A stretch of DNA of 18,911 bases, taken from assembly GCA_002409595.1 (NCBI GenBank), contig DHNQ01000027.1, positions 138,443 to 157,353 of the forward strand. Direction: 5' to 3'. Source of the stretch: Dysgonomonas sp. UBA5412 (GTDB lineage Bacteria; Bacteroidota; Bacteroidia; Bacteroidales; Dysgonomonadaceae). The notes under the pieces were generated by a model that saw only the letters and a program-made list of their open reading frames with translations, had not been told where the DNA came from and searched no databases. The translations under genes and the position numbers were made by a program. This document shows positions 1 through 6,817 of this stretch, piece by piece; position 1 is the stretch's first letter; every line of letters starts with the position of its first letter.

Positions 1-120
1 TAACCTTAAATCTAATACCATGAAAAACACGATACAAATATAATAAAAAAATATGTTTTACAACACATTTTTAGAATATTTTTATTATTATAAGAACGAG
101 TCCATTAATAATAAAGATAA

Positions 121-1671
121 TTACTGAGGGGTAATGACAGGAGTAACCATTCTGTTGGAAATTACACCTTTTGGTGGAACAACATCTACTTTGACTGTCG
201 ATGCTATTGATCGGTAAGCCTCATCATTATATGGCATCTCATTATTCAATCCGGCCTTAATATTATACTTAACTGAGGCTTGTCCTATAAAATTCACAGA
301 AGGAGTAAATTTCATTATTCTCGTTACAAAATTAAAGTACCACAATCCGTCAGCAGTAGCATAGGACGTGCCTTTTGAGTCTACAGTTCCGAGTGAAGCA
401 CCATTATTGTCACAGAAACGAAATGCAGAAGGATTAATATAATCCTTAGAGCCTTTTTGATTCTTTGAGACAAGCCCTGAATATCCAATATCATTATTCA
501 ATACATCAATATCAACAGCCACTCCTTTGGGCGTGGATGCATAGTCATCATAAGATTCTGCCGAACCCGGCAATGTAATACGAAGTTCTCTTAATAAATG
601 AATGTCCGTTAATTGTCCTGTACTAGCAGCAAAACCAATGCGAAGATATTTAGGTATAGTTGCATTTAGAATTGTTGTTTTGCTCGAAGGTGATGAAGGA
701 TTGCTAGTATTGTAATCGCCGGAACTCGTATAAGCGTTTTCAGCATACACTATAGACTTTTTATACGGATAGTCATTAATCACAGTAGTTGTATTGTCAT
801 CATGTTGTATTTTAACAGTAATCCAAAAACCACTATTATCTGTAAACGGAAAGATTTCAATAATAGCTTTCCGATAAGTAGATATACTTCCTCCCCTCAA
901 AGAGAAATCTCCTTGATATGTATTTATAGAAGAATAAGTTCCTCCGGTTCCATTCAATATCCAACCTTGATTGTTACCTATGGTTGGTTGGCTAATTAAT
1001 ACAGGATAGCCATTATACCCATCTCCCATCCCTCGCACATTATAAAAGTCTCTCAGTTGTTGATCTCCTCCTTTAGCTCCACGTAAGGTTACATTACTTA
1101 TTTGTTTATTTCCGGTATATAGTCCAGGAATACCACTTATACGAGCATCTCCTTGCCAACGTCTCTGTTTGAAATTTCCATAAGAATCAAGAGCAACTCC
1201 TAAATAAGCTCCACTCAAACCGGATGCTCTGAGGCTACGATATCTTTCATTCGCACGATTATAACTATAACCGATGCCACTACCGGCAGCTCCAATTGTC
1301 GGATTTTGTACACTTGCATCAAAAAAGAAAACACTCATTCCATCTGCGCCTGTACCACCATACATTGCATACTCAAATTCTATTCGAATACCCTGTTCTG
1401 ATTGAAATTGCCTATCCTTAATAAATACTGCTCCAAATTGCTGTAACGATGCAGGAGTTAATTGCAGACCATTAGTTGTAAATGTAGCAGCATTGTTCTT
1501 TCCTCCTTGCGGCGTTATTTTCTCTATTTCAGTCGGCTGAACTGATGTCAGAAAGCTCTGATAATAAGGGAAATTTCCATATAATGACTGAGCTATTGAC
1601 TGTGAAGAAACAATCCAAAAGATGGCTATTGTGACAATAAATATGTAGACAGTTCTGTCTTTGTTTATCAT
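121..1671 (-). CDS. Secreted L-type lectin-like protein with C-terminal Ig-like domain
   Basis: Exported protein of 516 aa that probably binds glycans at the cell surface or outside the cell. Residues 1-28 form a signal peptide (basic start, hydrophobic core IFIVTIAIFWIV, cleavage near SIAQS). Residues about 38-370 resemble an L-type (legume-like) lectin sandwich: GADGMSVFFFD at 108-118, and LGVALDSYGNF at 157-167, where D162, Y164 and N166 match the metal-binding D-x-Y-x-N of the family; FAAST at 347-351 fits its closing strand. Residues about 375-497 begin DDYASTPKGVAVDIDVLNND, typical of bacterial Ig-like (Big_17-type) domains. I see no clear type IX secretion tail; the protein ends NRMVTPVITPQ. 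I chose ATG at 1671; an in-frame TTG at 1677 would add two residues and directly follows the upstream stop. It lies immediately downstream of the 214-aa gene, so the two are probably co-transcribed. The substrate is unknown. Confidence 0.85.
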   Translation of the reverse strand: MINKDRTVYIFIVTIAIFWIVSSQSIAQSLYGNFPYYQSFLTSVQPTEIEKITPQGGKNNAATFTTNGLQLTPASLQQFGAVFIKDRQFQSEQGIRIEFEYAMYGGTGADGMSVFFFDASVQNPTIGAAGSGIGYSYNRANERYRSLRASGLSGAYLGVALDSYGNFKQRRWQGDARISGIPGLYTGNKQISNVTLRGAKGGDQQLRDFYNVRGMGDGYNGYPVLISQPTIGNNQGWILNGTGGTYSSINTYQGDFSLRGGSISTYRKAIIEIFPFTDNSGFWITVKIQHDDNTTTVINDYPYKKSIVYAENAYTSSGDYNTSNPSSPSSKTTILNATIPKYLRIGFAASTGQLTDIHLLRELRITLPGSAESYDDYASTPKGVAVDIDVLNNDIGYSGLVSKNQKGSKDYINPSAFRFCDNNGASLGTVDSKGTSYATADGLWYFNFVTRIMKFTPSVNFIGQASVKYNIKAGLNNEMPYNDEAYRSIASTVKVDVVPPKGVISNRMVTPVITPQ

Positions 1672-1677
1672 AATCAA

Positions 1678-2322
1678 TTATTTTAAAACAAAAACAATAT
1701 TAATTAATGTATATGCTGATGCTGCCTGTTTGACATTATATGTTAATACCCCTTGATTTGTCAATGAAACGATTTCAAAAACATCCGAATCATAATCAAT
1801 TATATAATAATACAAATCATTAGAATCAGGCAAATAAGTCACAGCAGTTGGTGCTCCTGCACTTTTATATTTCGGAGTATTAAATTGTCCGGCATATAAT
1901 TGGTAAAGATCTTTCGTGAAATTTTTTCCAACCGTTGAAGTATCAAAGACAACCGATGGCATATAAAACCAATTAGTAAAAGTCGAGTTTACTCTCTCCC
2001 AATTATTCCCGGTATTGTAATATATACCCGGCGTAACTGCAGTAGATCCACTTCCCATAGTCTTTGTATTAAAAACAAACATTCCTTCTATATGACTGGA
2101 AAAAGGAGCTGCATTACTCGTATTTGATAGACTGACTCTCGGCAATAGAAGACCTTTAGACGAAGATCCTGTATTATTTTCTTTTAAATCTAAAAGAGCT
2201 CCTTCATTCGGAGGACTGTCGGAACCTATAGTTACCTGCGCCTGAAGGAACATGGTTAACAATAGCATTAAACCCAGAAATTTAAACCGTAGTTTTTTTG
2301 AGTTTTGTGTAAGATAATTCAT
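1678..2322 (-). CDS. Secreted hypothetical protein with GLLLPR motif
   Basis: Exported 214-aa protein. A signal peptide spans about 1-29 (basic KKLRFKF, hydrophobic LGLMLLLTMFL, ending LQAQ). The mature N-terminus, VTIGSDSPPNEGALLDLKE followed by KGLLLPRVSLSN, is a pattern common in Bacteroidota exported proteins: a V-x-I-G-x-x-x-P start, then 'ALLDL' and 'GLLLPR' near residue 57. It is also reminiscent of fibre or stalk proteins. The middle (FNTKT...GIYYNTGNNWERV) is also typical of this group. The C-terminal half is Tyr/Thr-rich with no recognised enzymatic motif. It is the first gene of a two-gene minus-strand unit, with the lectin gene starting within a few bases of its stop. Surface or adhesion role is inferred from context and type, not shown. 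Confidence 0.75.
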   Translation of the reverse strand: MNYLTQNSKKLRFKFLGLMLLLTMFLQAQVTIGSDSPPNEGALLDLKENNTGSSSKGLLLPRVSLSNTSNAAPFSSHIEGMFVFNTKTMGSGSTAVTPGIYYNTGNNWERVNSTFTNWFYMPSVVFDTSTVGKNFTKDLYQLYAGQFNTPKYKSAGAPTAVTYLPDSNDLYYYIIDYDSDVFEIVSLTNQGVLTYNVKQAASAYTLINIVFVLK

Positions 2323-2351
2323 AATTCACTTTTTTTGAACAAATTTATTTG

Positions 2352-2359
2352 CAAAAGTA
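2352..2359 (-). promoter_or_regulatory. Bacteroidota -7 promoter element for the secreted-protein pair
   Basis: Read on the minus strand this is TACTTTTG, a perfect match to the Bacteroidota -7 consensus TAnnTTTG, 29 bp before the ATG at 2322. No clear -33 TTTG is seen 19-21 bp upstream. Placement before a Shine-Dalgarno-less start is typical of the phylum. Confidence 0.55.
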
Positions 2360-2424
2360 AATGATTGGTATATGTGTTTTATGGTTTAAAAGCGTATAAT
2401 AATGGTTTTATTTTATATTTTCTT

Positions 2425-2457
2425 TTATAGCTGAATATTTCTAATACTCAGCTATAA
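2425..2457. repeat. 10-bp perfect inverted repeat between divergent promoters
   Basis: TTATAGCTGA (2425-2434) and TCAGCTATAA (2448-2457) are exact reverse complements separated by 13 nt. The repeat lies between the minus-strand promoter near 2355 and the globin promoter near 2540. No T-tract follows on either strand, so an operator or cruciform is more likely than a terminator. Its core ATAGCTGA/TCAGCTAT recurs in the terminator at 8295-8320. Confidence 0.45.
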
Positions 2458-2513
2458 GTTACATTATACAGAAAATATAATAGAAAATAACAGAGAGAGA
2501 AGCTATCTAAACC

Positions 2514-2547
2514 TTTAGATAATATCTGAAATAAATACTTATCTTTG
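2514..2547 (+). promoter_or_regulatory. Promoter of the truncated haemoglobin gene
   Basis: TATCTTTG at 2540-2547 is a perfect -7 element (TAnnTTTG). TTTAG at 2514-2518, about 21 bp upstream, is a near match to the -33 TTTG. Transcription would begin near 2554, which rules out the in-frame TTG at 2545 as a start and supports ATG at 2581. Confidence 0.6.
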
Positions 2548-2580
2548 ACGAGAATATTTTATTATTATGAAGTGATAACT

Positions 2581-2973
2581 ATGACTATGACTCCGACTAA
2601 AGACATAGAGAATATAGATGATATAAAAAAGATGGTTGATGTGTTTTATGGTAAGGTAAGAAAAGATAGTTTGATCGGACCTATATTTAATGATAAAATA
2701 CAAAATCATTGGCCAGAGCATTTGACTAAATTATACTCCTTCTGGCAAAGTAGATTATTAGGTAATCCCGTGTATACAGGATTTCCCTTTCCCCCACACG
2801 CACAATTACCAATAGATAAAGAACATTTCGATCGTTGGCTGAATCTCTTCGTTGAGACTGTAGATAGTCTTTTCGTTGGGACAATTGCTAACGAAGCTAA
2901 AAATCGAGCATATAAGATTGCTAATATATTCCAAGAGAAATTAGCGTATATTCACAATAAGTCAAAGGAATAA
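2581..2973 (+). CDS. Group III truncated haemoglobin
   Basis: Small cytosolic haem protein of 130 aa from ATG at 2581; group III truncated globins are associated with O2 or NO handling and microaerobic physiology. Helix B has VFYGKVRKD, with Y23 at the expected B10 position. PIFNDKI and HWPEHL at 34-48 follow. The PPHAQLPI segment at 71-78 and KEHFDRWLNLF at 80-90 are the family hallmark, with H82 the likely proximal haem ligand (F8) and W86 just after it. Length fits the family. The reading frame is open back to TTG 2545, but that lies inside the -7 promoter element. It stands alone, divergent from the secreted-protein pair, with its own promoter. A nitrosative-stress role is inferred from the family only. 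Confidence 0.88.
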   Translation: MTMTPTKDIENIDDIKKMVDVFYGKVRKDSLIGPIFNDKIQNHWPEHLTKLYSFWQSRLLGNPVYTGFPFPPHAQLPIDKEHFDRWLNLFVETVDSLFVGTIANEAKNRAYKIANIFQEKLAYIHNKSKE

Positions 2974-3079
2974 CTGTATTCTATTGATGAAATAAATTAT
3001 ACTATACTTACTGTTCCTTTATTATTCTATCCTTCAACACTCAACTAAAAGACAAGATAGTAAGATATTTATAATTAAA

Positions 3080-3102
3080 AAAGATCAACGCAAGTGATCT
3101 TT
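3080..3102 (+). terminator. Possible terminator hairpin downstream of globin gene
   Basis: AAAGATCA (3080-3087) and TGATCTTT (3095-3102) form a perfect 8-bp stem with a 7-nt loop, 106 nt after the globin stop. The T-run after it is poor, so termination is possible but weakly supported. Confidence 0.35.
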
Positions 3103-3338
3103 AGGTGCAATTTATTCAAAAAAGAAGCTGTATTTTCAAATATTCCATTTTGGATAAAATCTTTTTAATTTTTGAAAAAAGTTGATGTATATTATTTTTA
3201 CCACTTTCTTGAATTAACTCTTTGTACTTAAACTAGTTTTTAGGGCCTTAAAAATCATATAATTATTGTCCACTCCTTATTATTAATAAAATTTTGGAAG
3301 TTTGCTCTAAGATGTTCTTTATTCTTTAATTCCCAATT

Positions 3339-3370
3339 TATATTTGTACCATGTCCAACTTGATCAAGTT
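3339..3370 (+). promoter_or_regulatory. Promoter-like -7 element followed by a perfect 14-bp palindrome
   Basis: TATATTTG at 3339-3346 matches TAnnTTTG exactly. The expected transcription start (near 3353) is followed at 3357-3370 by AACTTGATCAAGTT, which is its own reverse complement. A palindrome just after the start point is where a dimeric repressor would act. The next full-length gene is the HNH nuclease at 3651, so a leader of about 300 nt would be implied. No -33 element is clear. Confidence 0.45.
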
Positions 3371-3479
3371 AAACTTTAAATTGTGCGATAAGGTATCAGA
3401 TTATCGAACCCTTATAGAGGACTTTATCAAAGTTATTGAGTTTATGAAGTATATAAACTTTATGGGTATGGTGAAATGA
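3351..3479 (+). CDS. Possible 42-aa ORF, unrecognised
   Basis: ATG at 3351 opens 42 codons beginning MSNLIKLNFKLCDKVSDYRT and ending at TGA 3477-3479. The composition (Ile/Phe/Lys-rich, amphipathic pattern LIEDFIKVIEFMKYI) is protein-like, perhaps the N-terminal stub of a decayed transposase or a small regulator. The start is only about 4 nt after a -7 element, so that promoter could not supply a normal leader for this ATG. I do not recognise it; it may be chance. Confidence 0.2.
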   Translation: MSNLIKLNFKLCDKVSDYRTLIEDFIKVIEFMKYINFMGMVK

Positions 3480-3505
3480 TGTATATAAGGATTATCCGAC
3501 CCTTA
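3399..3505. repeat. Imperfect 16-bp direct repeat, with a 10-bp inverted copy beyond the HNH gene
   Basis: GATTATCGAACCCTTA (from 3399) and GATTATCCGACCCTTA (3490-3505) agree at 14 of 16 positions, 91 bp apart. The reverse complement of the first ten bases, TTCGATAATC, occurs at 4598-4607, after the HNH gene and before the TcmP gene. They may be operator sites or remnants of element ends. Confidence 0.4.
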
Positions 3506-3543
3506 ACCATTCTATTCTCGAACCAATTTCTTGAAGATTTGGA

Positions 3544-3586
3544 CTTAATCTATAAATAGAGAGTGTGGATTCTTAATCTATAAATA
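3544..3586. repeat. Perfect 15-bp direct repeat upstream of the HNH nuclease
   Basis: CTTAATCTATAAATA occurs at 3544-3558 and again at 3572-3586, 28 bp apart start to start. It ends 65 bp before the nuclease ATG, so it could be a pair of regulator-binding sites. It could also be a local duplication in AT-rich DNA. Confidence 0.5.
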
Positions 3587-3650
3587 TTGTCTTTTAGATT
3601 TGATAGTTCTTTTTATCTTGATTTTTTATTAATTTTATTAAAAAAAAGAT

Positions 3651-4547
3651 ATGAGAAATAAAGGGCAACAACGAAAACTTAAAAGAAGCAGACGAAAAAC
3701 GAAAAAAAATAAAAGGGTTAATTTAGTAATAAAAGAGTTAAAAGTAGTTAGTTGTATAATATGCGATGTAGAGAATGATTCAAAATCAATCGAACATATT
3801 GTTTCTGAAAGCCTTGGTAATAAAAAATATTTAATGAATAAAGACGAAGTTTGCGATAAATGTAATTCTCGATTCTCCAAATTTGAAGATAAAGCTATTT
3901 CAAATACAATATTAGGTTTCGCTCGTACCGTTAATGGTATAACGACCAAAAAAGGAAAGATATCATCAGGGAAAATTAAAGAATTGATATTTAAAGGACA
4001 AAATGCAACTACCCCAGGTTTAATTGAGATTAAGGGTGGCAAGAACTTTTTAAGATACAACAAGAAAAATAAGTCATTCGAATTGGTCGTTCCTTCTTTT
4101 GATAAAAATGAGATAAGTCTAAGTAAATTATTGCTGAAAATGGGAATAGAGTCATTGTTTAAATCCAAAAATCATGTATATATGGACTATGATTTTGACA
4201 ATTTAAAGAAATATCTTCAAAATAAAACCAATGACGATTGGGGCTTTATAATGACACAAGAAAAAATTGGTAAATTTTATGATATTCCCACAAAGACAAT
4301 GCAGAAGCATTTAAATAAACTAGGTATTACAATGGAATATCAAAATAAGGATGCAAATACTTTATTATTCAGATTTAGATATATGAGAAGCCATGTTTTT
4401 ATTATAAATTTATTGAGTAGAGACTTGAATTGGACAATAGAATATAAAAAAATAATACCAAATTTAGAAGTTCAGCCTGTTCATTTAAATAAAAAGGTTG
4501 GCTTAACAAAAGATAATAATTTAAATGTAGCAGGAGTAGAAGCGTAA
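3651..4547 (+). CDS. HNH endonuclease (HNH_5-like)
   Basis: 298-aa predicted metal-dependent DNA nuclease. The domain lies at about 35-82: CIIC (C35, C38), IEHIVSESLGN with H49, then VCDKCNSRF with C68, C71 and N72. This is the C-x-x-C ... E-H ... C-x-x-C-N layout of HNH_5-type nucleases, with four zinc-binding Cys and a catalytic His/Asn pair. Residues 5-22 are strongly basic (Lys/Arg-rich), suitable for nucleic-acid contact. The remaining 210 aa have no motif I recognise. The gene is very AT-rich. It begins a 3-gene same-strand cassette; the next gene starts 136 bp downstream. A restriction-like or defence role is inferred from neighbours. The long ORF on the opposite strand is its shadow. 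Confidence 0.78.
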   Translation: MRNKGQQRKLKRSRRKTKKNKRVNLVIKELKVVSCIICDVENDSKSIEHIVSESLGNKKYLMNKDEVCDKCNSRFSKFEDKAISNTILGFARTVNGITTKKGKISSGKIKELIFKGQNATTPGLIEIKGGKNFLRYNKKNKSFELVVPSFDKNEISLSKLLLKMGIESLFKSKNHVYMDYDFDNLKKYLQNKTNDDWGFIMTQEKIGKFYDIPTKTMQKHLNKLGITMEYQNKDANTLLFRFRYMRSHVFIINLLSRDLNWTIEYKKIIPNLEVQPVHLNKKVGLTKDNNLNVAGVEA

Positions 4548-4683
4548 ATTTTGTATTTCTCACCATAATTAGATATATATATTATTTAATTAAAAGATTC
4601 GATAATCGGATTAATGAAATTGTTAAAAATGAAATATCTTTATAGAATCATGTTAATCAACTTATATGCAAAATAATATATAA

Positions 4684-5835
4684 ATGACAAAAAAGGATAT
4701 CAACAAAACCAAATTTGATAAAGGAACTAATCTTAAATTAGATATATTCAGAGAATGTTTCCGTGCATGGTTTCCAGTGTTAGCAAATGATAAGTTCACT
4801 CAAAAGTTATTCATTTTTGATTTGTTTGCAGGAAGTGGCACAGATGAAGAAGGAGATTATGGCTCTCCATTGATACTCCTTGATGAAGCAAGAGGAAATA
4901 ATAAACAATTTTGCAATTTTGTAAATAATAAGGAAAAAGATATTAGTTTTATCTTCAATGAAAAGATTACACGGAAAGCACACGAATTAGAAAAAAATGT
5001 TGCAAATTATTTTGAACAATGTGAGTCTGATTGTTCTCTTGATAATTGTGTTTACAGACATAAGTATGAAATAAAAAATGATGATTTCATTAATGTATTT
5101 AAAAATGATGATTTTGAAAACATACTTAAGAATAAAAAGCATGGAAAATTTCTACTGCTTGACCAATATGGATTTAAAGAAATTGGAGATGAAGTGTTTT
5201 TGAAATTAGTAACATATCCTAAAACAGATTTCATATTTTTTATAGCCTCAAATTACATTAAACGATTTAAAACATTGACAGCTGTAACAGATTACTTTCA
5301 AAAAATTGGGAATATAAATTTTGATGAATCTCAACCGAAAGAGTGTCATAAAATTATAGCTGAATATTTTAGGCAATTGTTACCTCCTGATAAAGAGTAT
5401 TATTTGCACCAGTTTAGTTATTTAAAAAAGACTAACTATTATGGACTGATATTTGGGACTAATCATACATACGGAATGGAGAAATTCTTAAATGTATGTT
5501 GGAAGCATGACCCACTATCAGGAGAGTCTATGGAAAATATGTATAATGATTTTGAAAGAGGGTCTTTGTTCTATAATCCTAATGATAGTAATAAAAAACA
5601 AGAAGTAAAACAATTGATTGAAAAAGAAATTTTAAATTCGCATATTAAAACCAACATTGAGGGTCTTAAATTTGTTTTATTAAAAGGGTGTCAGACCTCA
5701 TTGTATATTGAATGTATCGAGGAATTAATTAAGGCTAAGAAAGTTTCAATTGATGGGAAATTCAATAAAACTGCAACATCAATTCATAAACTAAAAGGCG
5801 ATAAAGTTTATAATATTAATGTTTTAACCCAATGA
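4684..5835 (+). CDS. tcmP: Three-Cys-motif partner protein TcmP-like
   Basis: 383-aa protein resembling TcmP, the family usually encoded next to DUF5131/Gp37-Gp68 proteins. Near the N-terminus, KLDIFRECFRAWFPVL (18-33) precedes FDLFAGSG (45-52) and YGSPL (59-63), the family signature; the glycine-rich strand resembles a SAM-binding methyltransferase-type Rossmann motif. LLLDQYGF at 157-164 matches the conserved D-x-Y-G strand, followed by TDFIFFIASNYIKRF. Residues about 305-380 could form a winged helix seen at the end of such proteins. It carries an internal Cys cluster (C113, C117, C122), which is curious as the 'three-Cys' name refers to the partner. Its stop overlaps the next start by 4 bp (ATGA), indicating coupled translation. 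The biochemical activity of the family is not established to my knowledge. Confidence 0.8.
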   Translation: MTKKDINKTKFDKGTNLKLDIFRECFRAWFPVLANDKFTQKLFIFDLFAGSGTDEEGDYGSPLILLDEARGNNKQFCNFVNNKEKDISFIFNEKITRKAHELEKNVANYFEQCESDCSLDNCVYRHKYEIKNDDFINVFKNDDFENILKNKKHGKFLLLDQYGFKEIGDEVFLKLVTYPKTDFIFFIASNYIKRFKTLTAVTDYFQKIGNINFDESQPKECHKIIAEYFRQLLPPDKEYYLHQFSYLKKTNYYGLIFGTNHTYGMEKFLNVCWKHDPLSGESMENMYNDFERGSLFYNPNDSNKKQEVKQLIEKEILNSHIKTNIEGLKFVLLKGCQTSLYIECIEELIKAKKVSIDGKFNKTATSIHKLKGDKVYNINVLTQ

Positions 5836-6557
5836 AAACAACAAAAATAGAGTGGACGGATAAAACTTGGAATCCTATAACAGGTTGCTCTAAGGTCTCA
5901 TCAGGCTGTTTAAATTGTTATGCAGAAGTGATGTCTAAGAGATTAACTGCAATGGGGGTAGAGAAGTATAGAAATGGTTTTAAACTAACCTTACATGACT
6001 CTTGCTTGAACGAACCTTTTGGATGGAAAAAGCCTGCCACAATATTTGTGTGTTCTATGAGTGATTTATTCCATGAAGATGTCCCTTATAAATTTATTGA
6101 TAACATAGTAGATGTTATAGAATCAACACCCCATCATAGATACCAAATATTAACTAAGCGTGCAGAAAATATGTTTAAATATTTTCAAACCAGGAAAGTT
6201 CCTAAAAATGCATGGATAGGAGTAACTGTAGATGTTCAAAGCTCTAAGTCTAGAATTGATTTTTTAAGAAAAATACCTGCGACAATTCATTTCTTGTCAT
6301 GTGAACCATTGCTTGAGGATTTAGGTATATTAGATTTAGAAAATATAGATTGGGTTATTGTTGGTGGAGAAAGTGGTATGAGAGCAAGATTAATGAAAGA
6401 AAAATGGGTGTTATCGATAAAAGAACAAGTGGAAGAACAAGGTTCATCATTCTTTTTTAAACAATGGGGGACATGGGGAAGTGATGGCATTAAACGAAAT
6501 AAGAAAGCTAATGGCAAGCTTATAAATGGGAAAATACACCAAGAAATGCCTATCTGA
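5832..6557 (+). CDS. DUF5131 / phage Gp37-Gp68 family protein (three-Cys motif)
   Basis: 241-aa member of the Gp37/Gp68 (DUF5131) family. WNPITGCSKVSSGCLNCYAE at 13-32 gives C19, C26 and C29 (CX6CX2C), reminiscent of the iron-sulfur triad of radical SAM proteins. Other family blocks follow in order: SMSDLFHE (75-82), LTKR (107-110), WIGV (128-131), LSCEPLL (155-161), GGESG (178-182) and FFKQWG (208-213). No block is missing, so the gene looks functional. It overlaps the TcmP gene by 4 bp. Such pairs occur in phages, mobile elements and accessory islands. A radical-SAM-like chemistry acting on nucleic acid or protein is a hypothesis; I know of no proven reaction. Confidence 0.85.
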   Translation: MKTTKIEWTDKTWNPITGCSKVSSGCLNCYAEVMSKRLTAMGVEKYRNGFKLTLHDSCLNEPFGWKKPATIFVCSMSDLFHEDVPYKFIDNIVDVIESTPHHRYQILTKRAENMFKYFQTRKVPKNAWIGVTVDVQSSKSRIDFLRKIPATIHFLSCEPLLEDLGILDLENIDWVIVGGESGMRARLMKEKWVLSIKEQVEEQGSSFFFKQWGTWGSDGIKRNKKANGKLINGKIHQEMPI

Positions 6558-6687
6558 TTAAAAATACTTTACTGTTTTTTACACTAAACTTTCAAAGTCT
6601 TATATCTTCTCTTTTTGATATAATAAGATGGTATATGCAGCTATCGACTCTTTTCAATATTTATTAAAATAATTAATATTAATATAA

Positions 6688-6706
6688 GCGTGCGAGGATC
6701 GCACGC
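6688..6706. repeat. Perfect GC-rich hairpin, candidate rolling-circle origin
   Basis: GCGTGCGA (6688-6695), loop GGA, TCGCACGC (6699-6706). The 8-bp stem is perfect and GC-rich within DNA that is otherwise extremely AT-rich. No T-run follows, so it is a poor terminator. It lies 112 bp before the rep start, where a nick-site or single-strand origin hairpin could be expected. Confidence 0.5.
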
Positions 6707-6725
6707 AATCATATAGATTAAATAA

Positions 6726-6805
6726 TTATTTACTTTTTCATAAGATTTTATACTATTTATATATAGACCGTACCATGCTGTACTTGTCTTTTAAATAGTA
6801 AATAA
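6726..6805. repeat. Interleaved 9-bp inverted repeats before rep
   Basis: TTATTTACT (6726-6734) pairs with AGTAAATAA (6797-6805). TACTATTTA (6751-6759) pairs with TAAATAGTA (6792-6800). Both pairs are exact, but the DNA is AT-rich so chance is not excluded. Confidence 0.3.
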
Positions 6806-6817
6806 AAATTTAATCTA

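Larger units (their letters stand above)
2974..3650. other. Gene-poor region between globin and nuclease cassette
   Basis: About 680 bp of very AT-rich DNA with no convincing gene of normal length. It holds a hairpin at 3080-3102, a promoter-like element and palindrome at 3339-3370, a 42-codon ORF at 3351-3479 of doubtful reality, and two direct-repeat pairs (3399/3490 and 3544/3572). It may contain eroded mobile-element sequence, but I could not identify a transposase. Confidence 0.6.
6558..6817. other. Intergenic region with hairpins upstream of rep remnant
   Basis: 260 bp of AT-rich DNA between the DUF5131 gene and the rep gene. It contains a short inverted repeat (TATATC 6601-6606, GATATA 6617-6622), the GC-rich hairpin at 6688-6706 and two interleaved 9-bp inverted repeats at 6726-6805. 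The concentration of dyads next to a replication-initiation gene suggests a former replication origin, which is inference. Confidence 0.45.

Noticed and set aside
60..120. Possible terminator after the lectin gene
   Set aside because: Only a short, mismatched stem (around ATGT...ACAT near 50-70) is seen; not convincing despite a T-rich stretch on the minus strand.
2539..2721. 60-aa minus-strand ORF over the globin start
   Set aside because: It overlaps the globin gene and its promoter, and its His/Tyr/Ile-rich composition is an antisense artefact.
3638..4168. 176-aa minus-strand ORF opposite the HNH gene
   Set aside because: It is Leu/Phe/Ser-rich antisense of an AT-rich gene with clear HNH motifs on the plus strand; no motif or promoter supports it.
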